Shown here: positions 21,896 through 33,090 of the stretch, in pieces | How the letters are laid out: every line of letters begins with the position of its first letter | Numbering within the stretch: the first letter of the stretch is position 1 | From: Rhodococcus sp. UNC23MFCrub1.1 | GTDB taxonomy: Bacteria; Actinomycetota; Actinomycetes; Mycobacteriales; Mycobacteriaceae | NCBI RefSeq assembly: GCF_000686025.1 | Contig: NZ_JMLQ01000003.1 | Location: 372,001-436,000, forward strand | Reading direction: 5' to 3' | Length of the DNA stretch: 64,000 nucleotides | Notes under the pieces: model-generated | Database searches by the model: none | Seen by the model: the letters and a program-made list of their open reading frames with translations, nothing else | Told to the model about the DNA's origin: nothing | Translations under genes and position numbers: made by a program

Positions 21896-22131
21896 GACGG
21901 CTCCACCACCGTCTCCTTACCGTGGTCGATGCGCTCGACCAGTGCGATGAACGCGTCGTAGAGATGGGTGCGCAGCACGGCGTCGATCGCGACGGCGAGC
22001 ACTCCGAGGGTCGCGCAGGCGACGTAGTAGACGAGCCCGAGGGTGAAGTTCACGAAATCGCCGAGGAACACCCGGACCCGGTACCTCGCGCCGGTTTCCA
22101 GGAACATCGGTTGCGGCGGGACGCGACTCAT
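21892..22131 (-). CDS. 79-aa membrane protein of the acyltransferase/PSD-like cluster
   Basis: A short protein with one or two membrane helices (FTLGLVYYVACATLGVLAVA, about residues 29-48) and an amphipathic C-terminal part containing LYDAFIALVERIDHG. I do not recognise a family. Its stop overlaps the start of the PSD-like gene by 4 nt, and it begins 40 nt after the reductase gene, which argues it is real and co-translated. The frame is open further upstream, but that region lies inside the reductase gene. A membrane-anchor role for the neighbouring enzymes is a guess. Confidence 0.62.
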   Translation of the reverse strand: MSRVPPQPMFLETGARYRVRVFLGDFVNFTLGLVYYVACATLGVLAVAIDAVLRTHLYDAFIALVERIDHGKETVVEPS

Positions 22132-22171
22132 CGTGCACGACCGAGGACGTCGCGTGTCTGTGCGCTTCTGC

Positions 22172-23422
22172 TCACGCGGTGACCAGTCGGGGTCGGCGCG
22201 CCGTCGCGTCGCGGAACTGGATGACCGACAGGTACAGCGCGAAGAGCGCATCGTGATCCCACGAGGATCCGTCGAAGGACGACGGCATGAGCGACGGTGC
22301 GTTGGAACGGCGGATGAGGTCGTTGACGTCGGACCCGAGCAGGGACGCCGTCTTCTCCGCCGGGATCTTGCTGTCGACGATCGCCTTGAACTCCGCCCAC
22401 GGCACGAGGTCCAGGCCGAGAGCCGATGCCAGGACGGCGTTGCTGTAGGGCACCGGATTGGACGGCACGAGGTGGGGGAGCGTGCCGTCGCCGAGAGCGT
22501 TGTCCGCCAGCACGCGCGCGAGCACATCGACGGGCGCGTAGTTCATGCCCGGTCCGTCCCACATCGCACCGACACTGTTCGCCAGCTCGATCGCGCGCCA
22601 GAAGCTGTAGACGCGACCCGGGTCCTTGCCGACGGTGGTGCTGCCGAGCACGTAAGGCGACTCGACCAGGGTGACGGAGGCGACGCCGTCCCGTGCGAGC
22701 CATCCGAGGAGCTGACCGTTGATCCACTTCATCTGGCAGTAGCCCGAGTACCACCAGGAATCGGGACGCAGGAAGTCCTCCGGGCTGGTGTAGATGAAGG
22801 CGCCGATCGACCCCATGTAGGTGAGGTGCTTGCGACGGTCCTCCAGGGTGAACTGGACGACGCGCAGCAGGGAGACGAACCAGTCCTGTCGCAACTCGAG
22901 GTAGCTGGAGTCGTAGTCGGTGGAACTCGCCGAGTTGAACACCTGGTCGACGGTGCCGCGGAGCCGCAGGTAGGTGTCCTCGTCCAGACCGAAGTTCGTC
23001 CGGGTCGGAACCGCCTCGATGACGACGATCTTCGCGAGATCGATCCCGGTGATCGAGTACTGGGCGACGGTCTCCTCGAAACGCTCGGCGGCGGAGGAGT
23101 CGCCGGCGGATCGGACACCGGCGTAGACCGTCGTGATTCCGGGGCGCAGAGACAGTTCCGCGACGAGATGCGCTCCGACGAAGCCGTTGGCACCGAACAC
23201 CAGCGCGATCTCGTCGGCGGGCGGCGCCATGGGGCGCACCTGCTCGGCGGTGCTCGGATCGACGATCGGTCGCAGCAGCTCGTGGTCGCCGGCGGACAGC
23301 GCCGCGACGTCCGCATACTTTCGCGAGAACAACAGCGACGGCGCGTCGCCCGTCAGAGCGACGACCGGACTGACCAGGTGCCCGTCGTTGGCGACGGTGC
23401 TGAACGTGTACTCGTCGAACAT
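22172..23422 (-). CDS. Stand-alone thioester-reductase-like extended SDR
   Basis: A 416-aa NAD(P)-dependent reductase of the NAD-binding-4/thioester-reductase class. An N-terminal segment of about 70 residues with no recognised motif precedes GANGFVGAHL (77-86), Ser205 in YMGSIGAF and the YxxxK pair Tyr228/Lys232. Relatives reduce carrier-bound acyl thioesters or fatty acyl groups to aldehyde or alcohol. No adenylation or carrier domain is attached. ATG at 23422 has a strong GGGGGAG site 6 nt upstream. It is the first gene of the cluster, behind a good promoter. Confidence 0.75.
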   Translation of the reverse strand: MFDEYTFSTVANDGHLVSPVVALTGDAPSLLFSRKYADVAALSAGDHELLRPIVDPSTAEQVRPMAPPADEIALVFGANGFVGAHLVAELSLRPGITTVYAGVRSAGDSSAAERFEETVAQYSITGIDLAKIVVIEAVPTRTNFGLDEDTYLRLRGTVDQVFNSASSTDYDSSYLELRQDWFVSLLRVVQFTLEDRRKHLTYMGSIGAFIYTSPEDFLRPDSWWYSGYCQMKWINGQLLGWLARDGVASVTLVESPYVLGSTTVGKDPGRVYSFWRAIELANSVGAMWDGPGMNYAPVDVLARVLADNALGDGTLPHLVPSNPVPYSNAVLASALGLDLVPWAEFKAIVDSKIPAEKTASLLGSDVNDLIRRSNAPSLMPSSFDGSSWDHDALFALYLSVIQFRDATARRPRLVTA

Positions 23423-23492
23423 GTGATCTCCCCCGATGGATGCGGCGCCCGTCGCCGGTGTGACCGGGACGACTCGCTGTGTCTCTCCAGAG

Positions 23493-23520
23493 AGAGTAAA
23501 AGCATCCTTGGGGTGATCAA
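23493..23520 (-). promoter_or_regulatory. Probable promoter of the reductase/PSD-like/acyltransferase cluster
   Basis: On the minus strand TTGATC (23520-23515), 16 nt of spacer and TACTCT (23498-23493) form a housekeeping-type promoter. Transcription would start near 23486, giving a leader of about 65 nt to the ATG at 23422. No operator-like dyad is evident within it. Confidence 0.5.
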
Positions 23521-23605
23521 CCACGTTTGGCGTTGTGAGACATACGGTTCCGTGGGCACTTGATTGTGAGGCCCGTGCGGACGCGCACGCCGTGGTCGTG
23601 AGACC

Positions 23606-24628
23606 TCACGCCCCCTTGCGCTGCTGGTCCTCGTCGCCCGACGACGTGCCGCTCCCGGCCTTCTTCGCCGCCGCCTTCTTCGCGGCCGTCTTCTTGGCGG
23701 GCGCTTTCTTCGCCGCCGCCTTCTTGGCCGGTGCCTTCTTCGCGGCTGCCTTCTTCGCCGGAGCCTTCGTCGCGGACTCTTCGTTCCCCGACTCGTCCTT
23801 CGTCGATGCCGAGTCGGTGTCGCCGCGACGACCACGGCCGGACCGGCCCGCCGCCTCGACGCTGCGTTGGAGTGCCGCGACCAGGTCGACGACCTCGGCG
23901 TCCTCTCCCGAGTCGGTGTCCTCCGGTTCGGCGTGCACCACCTTCTCGCCGCCGTTCTCGATCATCTCGTCGAGGACCTTGCGGAGTTCGATCTGGTAGT
24001 CGTCGGTGTACTCGGACGGGTCGAAGTCGCCCGACATGCTCTCGACGAGTGCCCCCGCCATCTTCAGTTCGTTGGGGCGGGGCGCGGTGACGTCGTCGAG
24101 CGAGGAGAACTCGGCGGCCCGCACCTCGTCGGGCCACAGCAGCGTCTGGATCATCAGCACGTCGTCGTGCACGCGCAGGGCCGCGAGGCGCGTCTTCTGT
24201 CGCAGCGTGAAGTGCACCAGTGCGGTGCGATCGGTCGTGGACAAGGTCTCCCGGAGGAGCACGTACGCCTTCGGGGACGTCGAGTCGGGCTCCAGGTAGT
24301 AGCTCTTGTCGAACAGGATCGGATCGATCTGGTCGGTCGGCACGAACTCGAGAACCGGGATCTCGTGCTTCTCGGCGGCGGGCAGCGACGAGAAGTCCTG
24401 ATCGGTCAGGATCACCCGGTCGCCGTCGGGGGTCTCGTAGGCCTTGTCGATGTCGGCGAACTGCACCGACTCACCGCACACGGAGCACTTCCGGTCGTAC
24501 TTGATGCGACCGCCGTCCTTGCCGTGGACCTGATGGAACTTGATGTCGTGGTCCTCGGTGGCCGTGTACACCTTGACCGGGACGTTCACCAGGCCGAAGG
24601 CGATGGAGCCTTTCCAGATCGATCGCAT
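23606..24628 (-). CDS. ku: Non-homologous end-joining protein Ku
   Basis: A 340-aa bacterial Ku that begins MRSIWKGSIAFGLVNVPVKV, the hallmark N-terminus. The conserved core runs to about residue 250. It is followed by a linker and a C-terminal Lys/Ala tail made of AKKAPAKKAA-type repeats (about residues 292-328), as in mycobacterial Ku, where such tails bind DNA. Ku binds double-strand ends and recruits LigD. No ligD lies next to it in this window. Confidence 0.96.
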   Translation of the reverse strand: MRSIWKGSIAFGLVNVPVKVYTATEDHDIKFHQVHGKDGGRIKYDRKCSVCGESVQFADIDKAYETPDGDRVILTDQDFSSLPAAEKHEIPVLEFVPTDQIDPILFDKSYYLEPDSTSPKAYVLLRETLSTTDRTALVHFTLRQKTRLAALRVHDDVLMIQTLLWPDEVRAAEFSSLDDVTAPRPNELKMAGALVESMSGDFDPSEYTDDYQIELRKVLDEMIENGGEKVVHAEPEDTDSGEDAEVVDLVAALQRSVEAAGRSGRGRRGDTDSASTKDESGNEESATKAPAKKAAAKKAPAKKAAAKKAPAKKTAAKKAAAKKAGSGTSSGDEDQQRKGA

Positions 24629-24671
24629 GTGTCCAATCTTGGGGCACGCCCGGTCACATTTCCACCACCCG

Positions 24672-25799
24672 TCACGAACGCGTCCCCACCGCTGCGGAGA
24701 ACACCGCCCGACGGACCGCTCCGAGGATCACGCGGCGGTCGGACGAACCGATCCGCGAGAACAGCGTCAGCATCGCCCGGGACATGCCGGCGACGTCGTC
24801 GTCCGACGACAGATAGGCCCGTTGCAGCGTCGACGGCATCTCGAAGAATCGGTCGAAGAACGGCGCGAGGGCATCGGGCGGGAAGGACAGCAGAGCGTCC
24901 GCGCCCACCGACCGCAGCCGGGTGACCGCCCGCGATCCCGCCGAGTCGACGCCGCTGCCGTCCAGCACGGCCGACGCGATCACGTCCGCTCGGCGCAGGG
25001 AGGCAGCGACGCTGTACCCGGTCGCGGTGTGCAGAGCCGGACTCCGCGTGCCGGTGGTGACGACCCCGCGGGTCGATCGGGTCGGCGGACGCATCGCGAA
25101 GCGCACCCGCTCGACGGGCTCGTCGCCGCGCAGAGTCACACCCCGCGCGGCCAGTCGTGCGAGCAGCCGACGCGCGAGCTCGGGTGAGGTGAGGCCGGGC
25201 CGGCCGACCAGGCAGGTCTCCTCGAGCAGGACCGCGCCGCCGCCCAGCGGCACGACGTACAGGAAGGACGGCACCGCGTCCGCGTCGGCACCGTTGTCCC
25301 GCCGCCAGTCCATGATCACCGCGGACTCGCCGCCGCAGGCACGTGCGGCGGTGTCCTCGTCGACCACGACCCCGTGGGCCGTCTGCTCGGGGACTCCGGG
25401 GCCCACCGCCGAGCCACGGGCGTCGATCACCGTCCGGCCGGACAGGGTCGTGCCGTTCCGCAGGGTCACCGACGTGGGCGTGACCTCCGCCGCGGACTCC
25501 GCGACCACCGACACTCCGTCGAGCGTGAGGCCGCCCTGCAGTCGGCCGGTGTCGAGCACCGAGTACTCACGGTCCACCACGTGTCGGCGTGTGCCGACCA
25601 CGACGGGGGAGCGGGACGTGGACGCGCGCGTCGACTCCGGCACCCAGTCCGGAATCTCGTCGGTCCACATCCCGTACGTGTTGATCCATCGACGATCCGG
25701 ACGGGGGTCGACGAGAGTCACCGATGCCCCCGCGGCCGCGCAGCGATGTGCCGCCGCGCGGCCGGACGGGCCGGCGCCGACGACGAGGACGTCGGTCAG
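24672..25799 (-). CDS. crtL: Lycopene beta-cyclase (CrtL type), apparent CTG start
   Basis: A flavoprotein of 375 aa if begun at CTG 25799. The FAD-binding N-terminus is TDVLVVGAGPSGRAAAHRCA, followed by TLVDPRP and the cyclase motif NTYGMWTDEIPDW; FLYVVPLGGGAVLLEET lies centrally. It cyclises lycopene ends to beta-carotene. The first ATG/GTG in frame (GTG 25721) would delete the GxGxxG motif, and I found no upstream ATG or GTG. CTG at 25799 overlaps the stop of the preceding SDR as CTGA, implying coupled initiation. No other carotenoid gene is nearby. Confidence 0.8.
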   Translation of the reverse strand: MTDVLVVGAGPSGRAAAHRCAAAGASVTLVDPRPDRRWINTYGMWTDEIPDWVPESTRASTSRSPVVVGTRRHVVDREYSVLDTGRLQGGLTLDGVSVVAESAAEVTPTSVTLRNGTTLSGRTVIDARGSAVGPGVPEQTAHGVVVDEDTAARACGGESAVIMDWRRDNGADADAVPSFLYVVPLGGGAVLLEETCLVGRPGLTSPELARRLLARLAARGVTLRGDEPVERVRFAMRPPTRSTRGVVTTGTRSPALHTATGYSVAASLRRADVIASAVLDGSGVDSAGSRAVTRLRSVGADALLSFPPDALAPFFDRFFEMPSTLQRAYLSSDDDVAGMSRAMLTLFSRIGSSDRRVILGAVRRAVFSAAVGTRS

Positions 25800-26566
25800 A
25801 ACGTTCCCGTCGCCAGCAGTCCGCCGTCGACGCGCACCGTCTCACCGGTGATCCACGACGCGGCGTCGGACACGAGGAACCCGACGAGCGAGGCCACGTC
25901 CTCGGGCGTTCCAAGCCGCTTCATCGGGTAGCCGGCGGCCGCCGCCTCCTCACCATTGGCGACGAGTGCCTCGGCGAACTTGGTCTTGACGACGCCCGGG
26001 GCCACCGCGTTCACACGGATCGAGGGTCCGAGCTGCCACGCGAGCTCCTCGGTCAGCCGGATGAGCGCCGCCTTGGACGAGCCGTACGCGGCGATGACTC
26101 CGGTGGATCGGATTCCCGCCACGCTGGCGAGGTTCACGACCGAGCCGCCGTGCTCGCCCATCCACGCTCGGTGCGCCTCCTGGATGAAGCCGAGTGTCGC
26201 GACGACGTTCACCTCGAAGATCTTGCGGACGCCGGCCAGATCGGCCTCCATCAGCGATCCGTACACCGGATTGATGCCGGTGTTGTTGATCAGAATGTCG
26301 AGTGAGCCGAGCTCGGCGACCGTGCGGTCGACCGTCTCGCGGCGGGACTCCTCGTCCCCGGCGTTGCCGGCGATGGCGAGCACGGTGGCCCCCGGTACCG
26401 CGGCGCGCAACTCCTCGGCGGTGGCGTCGAGCTGCTCCTTCTTGCGGGCGGTCACCGTCACGGCGGCGCCGCGAGCGAGGAGGTCGGCCGCGATGGCCCG
26501 ACCGATTCCGCGGCTCGCGCCGGTGACCACGGCGACACGCCCCTGCAGATCCTGTTCCTTCTCCAT
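25796..26566 (-). CDS. SDR-family oxidoreductase
   Basis: A 256-aa classical short-chain dehydrogenase: cofactor motif VVTGASRGIGRAIA (about residues 12-25), NNTG, and catalytic YGSSK. The ending SWITGETVRVDGGLLATGTF is typical of 3-oxoacyl reductase-like enzymes. The substrate is unknown. ATG at 26566 is chosen because it gives a normal N-terminus (MEKEQDLQGRVAVVTG); upstream codons look non-coding. It is co-translated with the lycopene cyclase by a 4-nt overlap and is divergent from the ABC-F gene. Confidence 0.85.
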   Translation of the reverse strand: MEKEQDLQGRVAVVTGASRGIGRAIAADLLARGAAVTVTARKKEQLDATAEELRAAVPGATVLAIAGNAGDEESRRETVDRTVAELGSLDILINNTGINPVYGSLMEADLAGVRKIFEVNVVATLGFIQEAHRAWMGEHGGSVVNLASVAGIRSTGVIAAYGSSKAALIRLTEELAWQLGPSIRVNAVAPGVVKTKFAEALVANGEEAAAAGYPMKRLGTPEDVASLVGFLVSDAASWITGETVRVDGGLLATGTF

Positions 26567-26706
26567 GCGTCGAACGTTAGCGGAGTCACGTCTGCGTGGA
26601 CCGTGGGAGCCCGCGGAGGCGTTAAAATGAGGGATTGCTGCGCAGTCGACTTCGCGCTGCGCCCGGTCTGCCACCGGACAACTACGACGATCGAGGAGTT
26701 CGCACC

Positions 26707-28338
<1,632 letters not shown>

Positions 28339-28344
28339 GTCGGC

Positions 28345-28914
28345 TCACGGCCGATCGCGACGGACCGACTCCTCGACCAGATCGAGGACGGCCGACAAAT
28401 TCTCGGTGCCCTGGCCCGACGCGATGCGGGTCACGAGACCGTCCATGACGAGGTCGAGGTATCCCAGCAGTACCGCGGTGGGCACGTCGTCCCGCAGTCG
28501 GCCCGCAGACTTCTGACGCTCGAGACGTGACAGGACGGCGTCCTGCAGCTCGACCGAGCGCTCCGACCACCCGGCCCGGAACTCGGCGTCGGTCTTGAGC
28601 CGTCGGGCGATCTCCAGACGTGTACCGAGCCAGTCGAACTGGTCGGGAGCGGCCAGCATGTCCCGCATCACCTGGACGAGCCCCTGCTCGGCGGCGACGT
28701 CCGCCATGCGGCGCGCGTCGTCGCGGGCGAGCGCGAGGAACAGCCCGTCCTTGTCCTTGAAGTGGTGGAAGATCGCTCCTCGCGAGAGCGAGGTGGCCTC
28801 CTCGAGTCGCCGCACCGTGGCGCCCTCGTAACCGTATTCGGCGAAACAGCGGCGCGCGCCGTCGAGGATCTGACTTCGGCGCGCCGCGAGATGGTCGTCA
28901 CTGACCTTCGGCAC
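28345..28914 (-). CDS. acnR: TetR-family repressor of aconitase, AcnR
   Basis: A 189-aa TetR-type regulator: N-terminal helix-turn-helix around residues 28-55 (EEATSLSRGAIFHHFKDKDG) and a C-terminal ligand domain. It lies downstream of acn in the same direction, as in Corynebacterium glutamicum, where AcnR represses acn, and as Rv1474c in M. tuberculosis. A matching operator is visible at the acn promoter (31991-32006). It is convergent with the ABC-F gene, 6 nt away, and a 134-nt gap with strong hairpins separates it from acn. Confidence 0.9.
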   Translation of the reverse strand: MPKVSDDHLAARRSQILDGARRCFAEYGYEGATVRRLEEATSLSRGAIFHHFKDKDGLFLALARDDARRMADVAAEQGLVQVMRDMLAAPDQFDWLGTRLEIARRLKTDAEFRAGWSERSVELQDAVLSRLERQKSAGRLRDDVPTAVLLGYLDLVMDGLVTRIASGQGTENLSAVLDLVEESVRRDRP

Positions 28915-28953
28915 TCGGTGCTCCTGTCGTGTGCTGGGGACATCGTGCTGATC

Positions 28954-29017
28954 GCAGAACGCGCACGACCGAACCGGCGATACACGCGGTATCGCGGCGC
29001 GGTCGTGCGCGTTCTGC
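28954..29017. terminator. 18-bp perfect inverted repeat between acn and acnR
   Basis: The left arm 28954-28971 (GCAGAACGCGCACGACCG) and right arm 29000-29017 are perfectly complementary. The 28-nt loop holds a second stem, GCGATAC-N5-GTATCGC. No T-run follows on either strand, so it may be a terminator, a processing site or a barrier to RNA decay that sets the acn/acnR ratio. A perfect 12-bp palindrome, CAGTGATCACTG (29031-29042), lies just after the acn stop. Confidence 0.6.
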
Positions 29018-29048
29018 TCCCCTCACGGGGCAGTGATCACTGCGGTGA

Positions 29049-31853
<2,805 letters not shown>

Positions 31854-31983
31854 GTCAGCTCCACTCGTCTTCTGGGCTGCCGTCGACGGGGCTGTGTCGA
31901 CGGCGTGGCGAGAGCGGGCGGACATCGCCGTGGGTGAGGGTGCACCCGGGTGGCGTCGAGGCCGCCGCAGTCTCGGTGTTTCG

Positions 31984-32012
31984 ATTCTAACAGTACGCTT
32001 GTCCTGTGAGAA
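31984..32012 (-). promoter_or_regulatory. acn promoter with AcnR operator filling the spacer
   Basis: On the minus strand TTCTCA (32012-32007), a 17-nt spacer and TAGAAT (31989-31984) form the acn promoter. The spacer holds CAGGAC-AAGC-GTACTG (32006-31991), which fits the AcnR consensus CAGNAC-N4-GTACTG known from Corynebacterium glutamicum (read on the plus strand CAGTAC-GCTT-GTCCTG, one mismatch). Repressor bound here would exclude RNA polymerase. Confidence 0.78.
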
Positions 32013-32179
32013 CGAGTGGCCGAATCGCCGTGTCGCTCTCACCGTGGTGCGCACTCATCGTTCCCCGGCAGCGTTCCGGGCGCAACGAAGGGCTGCCTCC
32101 GTGCACCTCGGTGCGCCTCGGACTCGGCGACGGTCCCGTCCCGTAGGGTCCCGCTCGACGGCGCACACACTTCGACCAT

Positions 32180-32217
32180 CATCGCCTCGCGATCCACCGC
32201 ATCGCCTCGCGATCCAC
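32180..32217 (+). repeat. 20-bp tandem duplication in a leader region
   Basis: CATCGCCTCGCGATCCAC occurs at 32180-32197 and again at 32200-32217, a perfect 18-bp match with a 20-bp period. It ends 15 nt before the ATG at 32233, so copy number could alter the leader of that gene. Confidence 0.85.
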
Positions 32218-32232
32218 GACAACGGACGGACG

Positions 32233-32802
32233 ATGTCTCTCTCTCCTCTCCCGGCCCTACCGCTGAGTGATCAGCCGCTGGTCGCCCTCCCGATGATCAG
32301 CGAGGTGCCGACGTTCGTCGACCTGCAGGCGACCCTCGCCGACGTCGCGGACGACGGGGTGGCCGCGCCGGGTCAGGACGTCGTCGGGCTCGAGGGTGTC
32401 GTGGCGCGCGCCGGCGAGCACGGTATCGACCTGAGCATCGTCGTGCTCGACGCGCCGGCGCCGCTCGATTCGCAGCTCCGCGATCTCGCCACGTCAGTCG
32501 GTGCCACCGACGGTGGGACGGTCCTCGTGATCGGTCCGGGACAGGTCGGCACGTTCAGCGACTCGATCGATCGCGTGACGCTCGAAGCGGGTCAGGATCA
32601 GGCGTACACCGGCAACGCGGTGCAGTCCGCGGACAACTTCCTCGACGTGCTCGTCGAGCCCGGCCCACCGTGGACCGGCATCACTCTGGGCCTCGTTCTC
32701 GTGGTCGTCGCCGTGCTCGGCGGCACCTGGTGGGTGAACGAACGCCGTCATCGTTCGGGAGATGTCACCGATCGAGAGGCCGTCACGCCCGACGGGCAGT
32801 GA
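32233..32802 (+). CDS. Membrane protein of the Rv1476 type
   Basis: A 189-aa protein with a mostly soluble N-terminal domain (about residues 1-145) and one membrane helix near the C-terminus (TGITLGLVLVVVAVLGGTWW), then a short basic tail. The N-domain, with VVARAGEHGIDLSIVVLD and VGATDGGTVLVIGPGQVGTF, suggests an extracytoplasmic alpha/beta fold. Function is unknown. Position between acn and the ripA-like gene matches Rv1476 of M. tuberculosis. ATG at 32233 is the start that avoids the leader duplication. Confidence 0.78.
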   Translation: MSLSPLPALPLSDQPLVALPMISEVPTFVDLQATLADVADDGVAAPGQDVVGLEGVVARAGEHGIDLSIVVLDAPAPLDSQLRDLATSVGATDGGTVLVIGPGQVGTFSDSIDRVTLEAGQDQAYTGNAVQSADNFLDVLVEPGPPWTGITLGLVLVVVAVLGGTWWVNERRHRSGDVTDREAVTPDGQ

Positions 32803-33090
32803 CCGTTCCCAAAAAAGTCTCAACGAATCTTTCTCGGACAACGTCCTGATCAGCGCGGATGCGGTCGGCGGAATGACACATGTGTCATTTGTGACTGGAG
32901 TTCCTTAAGCGTTCGAAGTGTCGTACGGTTCGCATGGCACTGCTTGGGGAAGAAGTGTCGCAGAGGGGCTGATCGTTGCTCCCGGGTCGGCCGTTGTCGG
33001 CTGTGGTCCGGGATCCTGTCACGCTGCGTCGTGTCCTCCCCACGCGTGCGGTGGGTGAATCCGCACTGCGGACGTGAGGGAGACGAACAG
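32803..33090 (+). promoter_or_regulatory. Long leader of the ripA-like gene with a 14-bp palindrome
   Basis: The 288-nt gap holds a perfect palindrome TGACACATGTGTCA at 32874-32887, followed by TTTGTGACTGG. It is a likely binding site for a dimeric regulator; TGTGA-like elements recall CRP/GlxR or MtrA-type sites but no full consensus is met. Further downstream GAGGGAG at 33076-33082 is the ribosome binding site for GTG 33091. No clear sigma-A promoter was found. Confidence 0.4.

Larger units (their letters stand above)
31854..32232. promoter_or_regulatory. Divergent acn / Rv1476-like intergenic region
   Basis: This 379-nt region carries the acn promoter and AcnR operator (31984-32012). On the other side, in the leader of the plus-strand gene, there is a tandem duplication of 20 bp. 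No ORF in either direction looks coding; in-frame extensions of both flanking genes into this region are basic and low in recognisable motifs. Confidence 0.6.

Noticed and set aside
19947..23422. A complete sphingolipid pathway
   Set aside because: No serine palmitoyltransferase or dedicated acyl carrier protein is present; only the acyltransferase and a reductase are suggestive.
32940..33090. Possible c-di-AMP (ydaO) riboswitch in the leader of the ripA-like gene, suggested by GGTGAATCCGC near 33053
   Set aside because: Only this short block matches. The other conserved segments (GGGGAACC-type and the GTCAGCTAACC-type block) are missing, and the match lies too close to the start codon.
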